Shown here: positions 44,607 through 52,825 of the stretch, piece by piece | How the letters are laid out: the number at the start of each line of letters is the position of its first letter | Numbering within the stretch: position 1 is the stretch's first letter | The notes under the pieces: model-generated | Databases searched by the model: none | Told to the model about the DNA's origin: nothing | What the model saw: the letters and a program-made list of their open reading frames with translations, nothing else | Translations under genes and position numbers: made by a program | Source: Cryomorphaceae bacterium | GTDB lineage: Bacteria; Bacteroidota; Bacteroidia; Flavobacteriales; Schleiferiaceae | Direction: 5' to 3' | Assembly (NCBI GenBank): GCA_024639785.1 | Contig: JAHEGI010000022.1 | Location: forward strand, 1-64,000 | DNA: 64,000 nt

Positions 44607-45551
44607 TTACAAAAATCTTACGTTTCTATAGCTTCCAGGGATCGGTTCAGGGATCTCAATGTTGAAGCAATAGTTGAGGAAAATCTCATGACTACCTGCA
44701 CTGTAACCACTCAAAGCGGAGGTCGTAATGTCGTAGGAGTAGGCCAAACGCAATGATGGAAGTATCTGATATCCAGCCATTAAGCTGATTGCATCCTGAT
44801 TCCGATACCCAAGTCCACCGTATATTTTATCCTGCAACAACGCATTGACATTTAGGTCAACAGAGACATTAGAATTTAAATCAGATTTTAATAAAATAGT
44901 TGGCGTCAAAACCAACTGATAGTCCGGAATGGACAAATGATAACCTCCTGTGAGGTAATAATGCATCTTGCTCTTGTAGCGAGCAGCGCCTCCAAAATTG
45001 GCTTCACTCTGCAGTAATCGACTCGTTGAAAGACCGGCATACCATAGGTCCGTATTGTAGTATGCGCCAAAATTTAATTCTGGCGTCATGGCCGTCATCC
45101 CGCCGCGAAGGACACTTGGATCGCTTGAGCCCGCAGTTCCGTCGGGATAAATCCATTGCGCGGTCTTCACATTTTTATTGCGGAAATCCACAGATAAACC
45201 AAGACCAAGCGTACCAGGGCCTAAATCTAGCTGGTAAGCATAGCCAATCGCGGCAGAAATGTCCTGAAAGAAGCCGATTTGGTCGTTGACAATGTTCAGC
45301 AAAAGACCTCCGTGGAGAACTGAAAGAGGAATGTCGGCATTGATGTTCTGCGTCGTTGGCGCATTGTCAAAACCTACCCACTGAGACCGATGGCCAACAT
45401 TCAAGCAAATCGCATCGTTGCTTCCAGCTACGCCAGGGTTAAAACCAATAGTGTTGTGGTAGTACTGCGTGAACTGTACGTCCTGCTGTGCCATAGCCAC
45501 ACCGGAAAGACCAGTTAAAAGGGCGGTTGAAAGGAATATGCGTAGAGTCAT
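44607..45551 (-). CDS. porP: PorP/SprF-family outer membrane protein
   Basis: 314 residues with a signal peptide ending at VAMAQQ. QDVQFTQYYHN and NPGVAGSND begin the PorP/SprF domain, an outer-membrane beta-barrel. PorP anchors T9SS components to the outer membrane or helps to secrete certain cargo. It is the first gene of the operon porP-gldK-gldL-gldM-gldN. Confidence 0.93.
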   Translation of the reverse strand: MTLRIFLSTALLTGLSGVAMAQQDVQFTQYYHNTIGFNPGVAGSNDAICLNVGHRSQWVGFDNAPTTQNINADIPLSVLHGGLLLNIVNDQIGFFQDISAAIGYAYQLDLGPGTLGLGLSVDFRNKNVKTAQWIYPDGTAGSSDPSVLRGGMTAMTPELNFGAYYNTDLWYAGLSTSRLLQSEANFGGAARYKSKMHYYLTGGYHLSIPDYQLVLTPTILLKSDLNSNVSVDLNVNALLQDKIYGGLGYRNQDAISLMAGYQILPSLRLAYSYDITTSALSGYSAGSHEIFLNYCFNIEIPEPIPGSYRNVRFL

Positions 45552-45569
45552 GCAGGGGAGTTTGAGGCC

Positions 45570-45577
45570 TAAAAATA
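45570..45577 (-). promoter_or_regulatory. Putative -7 element of the porP-gldKLMN operon
   Basis: TATTTTTA on the minus strand, one mismatch to TAnnTTTG, 18 nt before the porP ATG, in the 64-nt gap after the arginase-fold gene. Confidence 0.45.
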
Positions 45578-45615
45578 GAAATAATCCGCCACCCTTTTGC
45601 GAAATGGCTAAAAAT

Positions 45616-46770
45616 TTAGAGGGCTTTATGCACGGCTTTCCACCAACGGTCCGGGATTTCCCCTTGTTGGGCGGCCTCGTAATCTCGTGAGGAACAGGGC
45701 ATCAAGTGCTGCCTAGCATCCTGTCCTGGGTGGGAAGGAACTTCCATCCACCATCGCCCGCTGAAAGGAGATTTGTAAAAAATGAGCTCTTGACTTTGCG
45801 ATTCGAGCAAAACCGTGAACCGTGTGTAGTCCGTTTTACTTCGCATGGGGTAGTCCCCCTTCCGCCATTGAACACCTTCCAAAAAGTACCAAAATGCCTG
45901 GGCAATCAACCGGGCGTTTTGGCCAGTCGGATCCAGCTGCGGGTTGTAATCGAAGTAGCCGATAGCGGTTAATTTATCGCTCATTCCGGCGTAGCGAAGC
46001 ATAGCACAGAGTTCTTCGGCGGTCAAACCATTGGGCGATGGATGGGATTGCCCTGGGCCATCTGCCATGCGCAGGACATGATTGTTCACCAAAAGCAAGT
46101 CGGCATCGCGCACCAGGGGCTCGATTTCTTGGACTTGACCACGAATTTCTCCCAATCGATGGGCATGAAAATGCATGCGTTCAAAGAGGTCCAAAACTTC
46201 TGGGGCCACATAGTAAGCCTGATGGCCAATGTGCGAGAGATTATAAAGGGAATAGGGCTTGGCCGTCAACATGTGGCTGAGCACATTTTGATCGGATAAG
46301 GGATCGCTATCCTGGCCCAAAGCTATTCGGCTGTGCGCTACCGCGACATTGACCATTTGCTCCAAGTGAGAATAGGCGCGATAAATGGCCAAGCTCAAAT
46401 CGGAACTCCCGCCGAGTACAAAGGGAATACACTGACACTTTAAGACTTCAACACAAAGTTCTTCCAAGGCCGTCATGCTGTCGATGGTGTCGCGACCAGG
46501 GAGGATGTCACCGAGATCGGCGACTTTGAAATCCCAAGAGCCCGGAAACAACGCATATAATTCTTTGCGGACGGCGCGTGAAGCATCGCGAACGCCACGC
46601 TGCTCCGAACTGCCACGGTCTTCTGGGACGCCAATGAAGGCTATGCGAACCTCTCTTAAATCCGGAAACCCTCGTTCTTCCGTATGGACGATGAGACTTT
46701 GACCCAAGGTGCCGGGGAGGGCGTCTTCAAGCCAAGTGTTTGGGATAGGTTGGAGGGCATTTTCCCACAT
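45616..46770 (-). CDS. Arginase-fold (formimidoylglutamase-like) protein without metal ligands
   Basis: 384 residues of the ureohydrolase fold: VAFIGVPEDRG-like opening (RIAFIGVPEDRGS), then FVLGGSSDLSLAIYRAY where arginases have GGxHS, NVAVAHSRIALG where they have DAHxD, and LLLVNNHVLRMAD where they have SxDxD. Only one histidine remains, so the binuclear manganese site cannot form. Similar genes sit beside topA and the gld genes in many Bacteroidota and are annotated formimidoylglutamase. It starts 3 nt after topA and is therefore probably cotranscribed with it. I infer a non-enzymatic role; function unknown. Confidence 0.8.
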   Translation of the reverse strand: MWENALQPIPNTWLEDALPGTLGQSLIVHTEERGFPDLREVRIAFIGVPEDRGSSEQRGVRDASRAVRKELYALFPGSWDFKVADLGDILPGRDTIDSMTALEELCVEVLKCQCIPFVLGGSSDLSLAIYRAYSHLEQMVNVAVAHSRIALGQDSDPLSDQNVLSHMLTAKPYSLYNLSHIGHQAYYVAPEVLDLFERMHFHAHRLGEIRGQVQEIEPLVRDADLLLVNNHVLRMADGPGQSHPSPNGLTAEELCAMLRYAGMSDKLTAIGYFDYNPQLDPTGQNARLIAQAFWYFLEGVQWRKGDYPMRSKTDYTRFTVLLESQSQELIFYKSPFSGRWWMEVPSHPGQDARQHLMPCSSRDYEAAQQGEIPDRWWKAVHKAL

Positions 46771-46773
46771 GGT

Positions 46774-49122
46774 TTAGCTCTTTTTAGCCTTGCCTTTGCT
46801 GGTTGCTGGTTTGCGTCCTGCAGCCTTGCGTCCACGCCCTGAGGGTTTGCGATCACCGGCGGCGGCGATCAGTTCCAAAGCGGATTCAGCCGTCAAGCTA
46901 GAGGCCTCGGTGGTTTTAGGGATGGGGTAGTTGGCGCCATTGTACTTCATGTAGGGACCATAGCGGCCTTGAGTGACCACAATGGGTCCTTCGGGCCCCT
47001 CAAAAGTGGCTAATTGTGCAGCGGCGGTCGCTGCTGCCTTGGCTTGAATCAACGCAATGGCCTCAGCTTCTGTGACGGAATAGGGGCTGAGCTCCTCGGG
47101 CAGACTGACAAAGGTCTTTCCTACCTGTACGTATGGACCGAAACGCCCAATGCTCGTCTTTAAAGGTTGTCCTTCGTAGGTGCCTAGGGTCCGTGGTAAA
47201 CTGAGGAGGGGGAGCGCTTCTTCCAAAGTGATGGTTTCGACGGACATGCCCTCGGGAATGCCTGCAAAACGCGGCTTCTCCTCATCGGTGGTTTCACCGA
47301 CTTGCACGACTGCGCCAAAGCGGGCTATGCGCGCGTAGACAGGCTTTCCAGTTTTTGGCTCTTCGCCCAAGAGACGTTGACCACTGGCCCGGTTCGCATC
47401 AGCTGATTTGGCAATCAACCCGTTGAAGCCTTGGTAGAAGTCGGCTAAAACCTCAGTCCAGGGCACTTTGCCATCGGCTACGAGGTCAAAATCACTTTCC
47501 ATTTTGGCGGTAAACTGGTAGTCCATGACCGTCGTGAAATGCTCGTTTAAAAAGTCCGTCACAATGTTCCCCATATCCGTGGGAATCATGCGGCCCTTAT
47601 CTGAACCAGTTTTTTCGGTTTTATCCTCCCACACCCATTGACCCGCGCTAAAAGTGCCCACGGCATAGGCCCGCTCAACGCCTTCATTGATTCCTTTTTG
47701 GACATATCCGCGCTTTTGAACCGTGGTAATCGTCGGCGCATAGGTGGATGGGCGGCCAATTCCAAGTTCCTCAAGTGCTTTGACCAGGGTGGCTTCTGTA
47801 AATCGGCCTGGTGGGCGGGTGAAACGTTGCTGAGCTGTCGCGCGAAGCAAAGCCACGGGATCGCCCTGCACGAGGGTGGGCAGCAAGCCAGCGTCTTCCT
47901 CTTCTTCATCGACGCCTTCGCGGTAAACTTTGAGGAATCCGTCAAAAGCAATCATTTCTCCTTTAGCGACAAAGCGCAAACCGGCTGAATTTTCCAATTG
48001 AGCGGTGGTTCGCTCCAATTTGGCATCGGCCATTTGGGATGCCATGGTGCGCTTCCAAATGAGTTCGTAAAGTTTCTTTTGACCTGGGTCCAAACCTGCA
48101 GTGGCCAAATGCAGATTGGTTGGGCGAATCGCTTCGTGGGCTTCTTGTGCGCCTTTGGCTTTGGTACTGTATCGGCGCATCTGAACATAGTTCGCGCCGT
48201 AATTGGTTGTGATGCTGTCTTGGGCTGCTGCGAGGGCGTCTTCACTCAAATTGACTGAATCTGTTCGCATATACGTGATCAAACCATTTTCATACAGGCC
48301 TTGCGCTAAGGACATGGTTCGGTTTACTGAGTAGCCCAATTTTCGCGAGGCTTCTTGTTGTAATGTAGACGTGGTAAACGGGGCTGCAGGCCGGCGACTC
48401 GCTGCTTTCTTTTCCAAACTTGCGACGTGGAAAGGCGCGTTCCCAAGGCTAGCCAATGTTTTCTCTACCTCGTTCCGCTCGCCAATGCCCTGAGGCATTT
48501 CAGCCGCAAAGGCGGCGCCGGCCGGATTGGCAAATTGGCCTTGAATTCGGAAGTCGCTCTGCGCTTCAAAGGCTTGAATTTCACGTTCGCGCTCCACGAT
48601 GAGTCGCACGGCGACGGATTGCACACGACCGGCACTCAAGCCACGCTTGACCTTTTTCCACAATACAGGGGATAGCTCAAATCCAACAATGCGATCTAAA
48701 ACTCGGCGGGCCTGCTGAGCGTTGACCAGATCCATGTCGATGCGGCGGGGCTCATCGATGGCCTTTAAAATGGCCGTTTTAGTGATTTCGTGAAAGACAA
48801 TCCGGTTGGTCTTCAGGGCGTCGAGCTCTAATGCTTCCGCTAGGTGCCAAGCAATGGCTTCCCCTTCGCGGTCCTCATCGGATGCGAGCCAAACCGTTTC
48901 AGATTCTTTGGCGAGCTTCTTTAATTTTTTGACCACATCCTTTTTGTCGGCACTTACGGCATAGTTCGGAGCGAAGTCTTTCTCTAGATCGACGCCGAGA
49001 TCTCTGGAGGGTAAGTCCCGGATATGGCCAAAGCTGGATTCTACTTTAAAGTCCGGTCCTAAGAACTTTTCAATCGTCTTAGCTTTTGCAGGGGACTCAA
49101 CGATAACCAGATTTTTTGCCAT
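46774..49122 (-). CDS. topA: DNA topoisomerase I
   Basis: 782 residues from MAKNLVIVESPAKAKTIEK, the standard type IA N-terminal Toprim segment. The catalytic tyrosine lies in GLITYMRTDSVNLS (about residue 298). The C-terminal part has two repeats of the PRxLGTYEG/GRFGPYVQVGKTF type instead of zinc fingers, and ends in a Lys/Gly/Arg-rich tail (residues about 750-782). It relaxes negative supercoils. It is the first gene before the arginase-fold gene. Confidence 0.95.
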   Translation of the reverse strand: MAKNLVIVESPAKAKTIEKFLGPDFKVESSFGHIRDLPSRDLGVDLEKDFAPNYAVSADKKDVVKKLKKLAKESETVWLASDEDREGEAIAWHLAEALELDALKTNRIVFHEITKTAILKAIDEPRRIDMDLVNAQQARRVLDRIVGFELSPVLWKKVKRGLSAGRVQSVAVRLIVEREREIQAFEAQSDFRIQGQFANPAGAAFAAEMPQGIGERNEVEKTLASLGNAPFHVASLEKKAASRRPAAPFTTSTLQQEASRKLGYSVNRTMSLAQGLYENGLITYMRTDSVNLSEDALAAAQDSITTNYGANYVQMRRYSTKAKGAQEAHEAIRPTNLHLATAGLDPGQKKLYELIWKRTMASQMADAKLERTTAQLENSAGLRFVAKGEMIAFDGFLKVYREGVDEEEEDAGLLPTLVQGDPVALLRATAQQRFTRPPGRFTEATLVKALEELGIGRPSTYAPTITTVQKRGYVQKGINEGVERAYAVGTFSAGQWVWEDKTEKTGSDKGRMIPTDMGNIVTDFLNEHFTTVMDYQFTAKMESDFDLVADGKVPWTEVLADFYQGFNGLIAKSADANRASGQRLLGEEPKTGKPVYARIARFGAVVQVGETTDEEKPRFAGIPEGMSVETITLEEALPLLSLPRTLGTYEGQPLKTSIGRFGPYVQVGKTFVSLPEELSPYSVTEAEAIALIQAKAAATAAAQLATFEGPEGPIVVTQGRYGPYMKYNGANYPIPKTTEASSLTAESALELIAAAGDRKPSGRGRKAAGRKPATSKGKAKKS

Positions 49123-49141
49123 GGGATGGATTTTAAGGCCA

Positions 49142-49149
49142 CAAAGTAA
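49142..49149 (-). promoter_or_regulatory. Putative promoter element of topA
   Basis: TTACTTTG on the minus strand, 19 nt upstream of the topA ATG, resembles the -7 element with one change. Confidence 0.35.
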
Positions 49150-49186
49150 AGGCCACATTTTTATACAATCGGCAGAAATCGTTTAC

Positions 49187-49199
49187 TGACATTTTGTCA
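49187..49199. promoter_or_regulatory. Palindrome TGACA-N3-TGTCA in the topA/miaB intergenic region
   Basis: A perfect 5-bp inverted repeat with a 3-nt centre, 32 nt before the miaB ATG. It looks like a binding site for a dimeric regulator; the regulator is not known. Confidence 0.4.
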
Positions 49200-49206
49200 T
49201 AAACTT

Positions 49207-49219
49207 CGGACGTAGTCCG
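49207..49219. promoter_or_regulatory. Palindrome CGGAC-N3-GTCCG immediately upstream of the miaB promoter
   Basis: A second perfect 5-bp inverted repeat, directly before the probable miaB -7 element TAATTTCG (49220-49227), which ends 4 nt from the ATG. It could be an operator or a small hairpin. Confidence 0.35.
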
Positions 49220-49231
49220 TAATTTCGCATT

Positions 49232-50686
49232 ATGGAAAAGAACGGCGTAGAGCGCGAATTGTTGGAAGAGTCCCGTCAAGGCGAAGCCTTGGTGCTAGAA
49301 GGCATAGGCACTGGCAAGAAATTATACATGGAGTCATATGGCTGCCAAATGAACTTTTCGGACAGTGAAATTGTGGCTTCAATCCTTCAAAAGGATGGCT
49401 ATGAGACCACAAATTCATTAGAGGAGGCAGATCTCATCTTGCTGAATACCTGTTCGATTCGTGAAAAAGCGGAGCAAACGGTTCGAACTCGTTTGGACCA
49501 GTTCAATACGTTAAAGAAAGAAAATCCCGAATTGAAAATTGGGGTGCTTGGCTGCATGGCCGAGCGAGTGAAAGAAAAATTTTTCCAGGAGGAAAAACTG
49601 GTGGATTTGGTCGTTGGCCCCGATGCCTACCGCGACTTGCCAAATCTCCTGGAAGAAATGGACGGTGGCCGCAAGGCGGTGAACGTCATCCTGTCGAAAG
49701 AAGAAACCTACCACGATATCGAGCCGGTACGGCTGGGAGGCAATGGGGTTACCGCCTTTGTTTCGATTACCCGTGGCTGTGATAACATGTGCACGTTTTG
49801 TGTCGTTCCGTTCACACGAGGTCGTGAGCGCAGTCGAAATCCGCAGACCATCATCGATGAATGCATTCAGTTGGGTGCCGAAGGGTACAAAGAAATCACC
49901 TTACTCGGCCAAAACGTGGACAGTTATCTCTGGTATGGCGGCGGCTTGAAGAAAGACTTTACGAAAGCAAGCCCAATGGCGCAGTCCACCGCGGTGCATT
50001 TTGCTGACCTGCTGCACATGGTGGCCAAAGCGGTGCCTTCGATGCGGATTCGCTTTTCGACCTCAAATCCACAGGATATGAAGGACGATGTACTGCATGC
50101 GATTGCCGCCCATGAAAATATCTGTAAGTACATCCACCTGCCGGTCCAAAGCGGCAGTTCGCGCATCCTGAAAGAAATGAATCGGGGCCATAATCGAGAA
50201 GAATACATCGCCCTGATTGACCGCATTCGGAAGATCATTCCAGGCTGTGCCATATCGCATGATATGATTTCTGGATTTCCAACCGAAACAGAAGAGGATC
50301 ACGCCGAAACGTTGAGCTTGATGGACTATGTCAAGTATGAGTTTGGCTATATGTTCTTTTATTCGGAGCGCCCAAACACGTATGCAGCGCGCAAGATGGA
50401 AGATGATATTCCGTTAGAGGTTAAAAAACGACGTTTGGCCGAAATCATTTCTAGACAACAGGTGCACAGTGCGGAGCGCACGGCGAGCTATGTGGGCCGC
50501 ACTTTGGAGGTACTCGTCGAGGGCCGCTCCAAAAAATCGGAAGCCGACCTCTACGGGCGAACTACCTATAATACCGTGGTAGTCTTCCCGCGAGAGGACT
50601 ACAAACCGGGCGATTTAGTGCAAGTAGAAATAGAGCGCGCAACACCGGCTACACTCATTGGCAAAGCAAAAGGGTACGCATCATGA
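49232..50686 (+). CDS. miaB: tRNA-2-methylthio-N6-dimethylallyladenosine synthase MiaB
   Basis: 484 residues. The N-terminal UPF0004 domain has GCQMNFSDSE, NTCSIREKAE and GCMAER, which supply three cysteines for the auxiliary cluster. The radical-SAM motif CDNMCTFC (cysteines spaced 3 and 2) lies near residue 185. The C-terminal TRAM domain is present. It adds the methylthio group at A37 of tRNAs reading UNN codons. It is the first gene of a six-gene operon and overlaps the next gene by 4 nt. Confidence 0.96.
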   Translation: MEKNGVERELLEESRQGEALVLEGIGTGKKLYMESYGCQMNFSDSEIVASILQKDGYETTNSLEEADLILLNTCSIREKAEQTVRTRLDQFNTLKKENPELKIGVLGCMAERVKEKFFQEEKLVDLVVGPDAYRDLPNLLEEMDGGRKAVNVILSKEETYHDIEPVRLGGNGVTAFVSITRGCDNMCTFCVVPFTRGRERSRNPQTIIDECIQLGAEGYKEITLLGQNVDSYLWYGGGLKKDFTKASPMAQSTAVHFADLLHMVAKAVPSMRIRFSTSNPQDMKDDVLHAIAAHENICKYIHLPVQSGSSRILKEMNRGHNREEYIALIDRIRKIIPGCAISHDMISGFPTETEEDHAETLSLMDYVKYEFGYMFFYSERPNTYAARKMEDDIPLEVKKRRLAEIISRQQVHSAERTASYVGRTLEVLVEGRSKKSEADLYGRTTYNTVVVFPREDYKPGDLVQVEIERATPATLIGKAKGYAS

Positions 50687-51096
50687 AACAGTTGTTAGTT
50701 CTATTCATCACTCTGTTGAGCTTCCAAGCCATGGGGCAAACCCGTCTCGCGAATGGCACTTGGGAGGACACGAGTTTGGAATTCGTTTTGATCTCGGAAA
50801 GCATTCAACAGGATGGCTCGCTTTCCTTGTGTATTGCCAAAGGGGATAATTGCATCGAAAATCTCACGGTGGGTTTCACGGTGCGGGTTTATGATGCCGC
50901 CGGTAAGGAAATTTGGAATTCGGTTTGGTCCGGCCGAAGTATGGATATTCAGTTCAAAAACCCCCTGGCTAAAGCAAATAAAGTGGTGGTAGAAGCGAGT
51001 GGCGATTTCGTGGTAAACACCCTGACGGCCAACCGCATTTCGACGCGTCAGCCTTTAAAGTTGACCTACTTGTTGAACGAAACTTCCGAAAGATGA
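50683..51096 (+). CDS. Secreted hypothetical protein
   Basis: 137 residues with a signal peptide ([19 protein letters not shown]). The mature part looks beta-rich and contains two cysteines ([13 protein letters not shown]) that could form a disulphide. No family recognised. It overlaps both neighbours by 4 nt (ATGA), so it is an integral member of the miaB-secG operon; a periplasmic or outer-membrane role would fit with lptE downstream, but that is inference. Confidence 0.65.
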   Translation: MKQLLVLFITLLSFQAMGQTRLANGTWEDTSLEFVLISESIQQDGSLSLCIAKGDNCIENLTVGFTVRVYDAAGKEIWNSVWSGRSMDIQFKNPLAKANKVVVEASGDFVVNTLTANRISTRQPLKLTYLLNETSER

Positions 51097-52331
51097 GTAG
51101 CATTCAAGAAGTCAAGCAACGATTCGGCATTATTGGCAGCAATCCGGTATTGGATCGAGCCATTTTTAAGGCCATTCAAGTAGCCCCAACGGATATTTCC
51201 GTCCTCGTCACAGGTGAGAGTGGGGTAGGAAAAGAGGCTATCCCCAAGATCATTCACCACCTTTCGCACCGAAAGCATGCTCCCCTCATTGCCGTCAACT
51301 GTGGCGCCATCCCGGAGGGGACGATTGATAGTGAGCTCTTTGGTCATGAAAAAGGTGCCTTTACGGGCGCTGCGGGGGCCCGAAAAGGGTATTTCGAGGA
51401 GGCTGATAACGGCACGATCTTCATGGATGAAGTGGGCGAGCTTCCTCTAGGCACCCAAGTTCGATTGCTTCGCGTTCTCGAGTCCGGTGAGTTTATTCGT
51501 GTGGGCTCTTCAAAGAGTCAAAAAGTGAACGTTCGGGTGGTCGGAGCGACCAATGCGGACATGCTCGGAAGTGTGGAAAAAAATGAATTCCGAGAGGACT
51601 TGTATTACCGTCTGAACACGGTCGAAATCCACCTCCCTCCGTTACGTGAACGAAAGGGAGATATTCATTTGCTCTTCCGCAAATTCGCCCAAGATTTTTC
51701 TCAGAAGTATCGCATTCCTGCGGTTCGATTGAATGAGGAGGCAGTGCGCGTTCTGGAGTCATATCGGTGGCCAGGGAACATTCGCCAGCTTCGAAATTTA
51801 GTTGAGCAGCTCAGTGTGGTAGAAAGCGATCGAGAATTAGGCGCCGAAGTACTCCGCAGTTATATTCCTGAGATAGACCGTTCCAATCTTCCTGCACGCA
51901 GCGATAAAGCTGTTTCCTCTGCGGAGTTCAATACGGAACGCGAGATTTTGTACAAGGTCTTATTCGACATGCGGGCGGACATTGCCAACTTAAAGCAAGC
52001 GGTTCAATCCATGGCTTCGGGACACAGTCCAGATTTGAGTAGTCATCCGGCACCAAGCCAAACAGGCTTAGCCCGACTCGATGCGTTCAACCATCCTCCG
52101 GTGCCTGTCCGCGAAGAGTCTTACACGCCCGAGATTATGTCCGAAGAAGAGACATTAGATGTTGAATCGGCGGAGGAAGGCGCGGATCGACTGTCACTGC
52201 AAGACTTGGAGATCGACATGATTCGCAAGGCGATTGAGCGTCATCGCGGAAGACGAAAAGAAGCGGCCGAGGAGCTTGGGATTTCGGAGCGAACGCTGTA
52301 CCGAAAAATCAAACAATTCAAATTAGGATGA
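51093..52331 (+). CDS. Sigma-54-dependent transcriptional activator without receiver domain
   Basis: 412 residues. The AAA+ domain starts near residue 14 with Walker A GESGVGKE, the sigma-54 contact loop GAFTGA, Walker B FMDEVGEL and the arginine-finger region. A Fis-type helix-turn-helix closes the protein ([22 protein letters not shown]). There is no N-terminal response-regulator or ligand domain, so its activity must be set otherwise. It should activate RpoN promoters; targets unknown. It overlaps lptE by 4 nt. Confidence 0.92.
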   Translation: MSSIQEVKQRFGIIGSNPVLDRAIFKAIQVAPTDISVLVTGESGVGKEAIPKIIHHLSHRKHAPLIAVNCGAIPEGTIDSELFGHEKGAFTGAAGARKGYFEEADNGTIFMDEVGELPLGTQVRLLRVLESGEFIRVGSSKSQKVNVRVVGATNADMLGSVEKNEFREDLYYRLNTVEIHLPPLRERKGDIHLLFRKFAQDFSQKYRIPAVRLNEEAVRVLESYRWPGNIRQLRNLVEQLSVVESDRELGAEVLRSYIPEIDRSNLPARSDKAVSSAEFNTEREILYKVLFDMRADIANLKQAVQSMASGHSPDLSSHPAPSQTGLARLDAFNHPPVPVREESYTPEIMSEEETLDVESAEEGADRLSLQDLEIDMIRKAIERHRGRRKEAAEELGISERTLYRKIKQFKLG

Positions 52332-52825
52332 GGATTCGCTGGATGTCATGCTTTCTCGTGTTGTTCTTGAGCGCTTGTTCTGGAGGATATTCCTTTACTG
52401 GCGGGGATGTGGGCGAGGCAAAAACGTTGAGTATCCAGCGTTTTGACAACAATGCGCCCCTCGTAAATCCCAAGCTTTCGCAGCAGTTCACCGAAACCCT
52501 GCAGCAGGTGATGGTCCGCCAGACCCCTCTTTCTTTGGTTCGGGTGGACGGAGATCTAGACTTTTCAGGCGCGATTACCAGCTATGAGGTGCGCTCCGAA
52601 GCTCCGAGTGCAAATGATCAGGTGGCACAAAGCCGATTATCTGTCACGGTCCGAGTGAATTATGTCAACCACCTGGATGACAGTAAAAATTTTGAACAGT
52701 CTTTTTCAGTGTATCGAAATTTCCCAGCCACGTCGGATTTGACTTCCGTGGAAGATGCATTAGTTGATGAAATTGTGCAGGAATTGGCGGAGAAAATTTT
52801 TAACCGTTCCTTGGTCAACTGGTAA
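52328..52825 (+). CDS. lptE: LPS assembly lipoprotein LptE
   Basis: 165 residues. The lipobox LSAC is followed by [11 protein letters not shown], then a two-layer alpha/beta region ([28 protein letters not shown]). LptE plugs the LptD barrel and delivers lipopolysaccharide to the surface. Sequence divergence is high in this phylum, and position between the sigma-54 activator and secG supports the call. The stop overlaps the next start (TAATG). Confidence 0.87.
   Translation: MRIRWMSCFLVLFLSACSGGYSFTGGDVGEAKTLSIQRFDNNAPLVNPKLSQQFTETLQQVMVRQTPLSLVRVDGDLDFSGAITSYEVRSEAPSANDQVAQSRLSVTVRVNYVNHLDDSKNFEQSFSVYRNFPATSDLTSVEDALVDEIVQELAEKIFNRSLVNW

Noticed and set aside
45616-46770. Active formimidoylglutamase of histidine degradation
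   Set aside because: Metal ligands are missing and no hut genes are nearby, so an enzymatic call is not supported.
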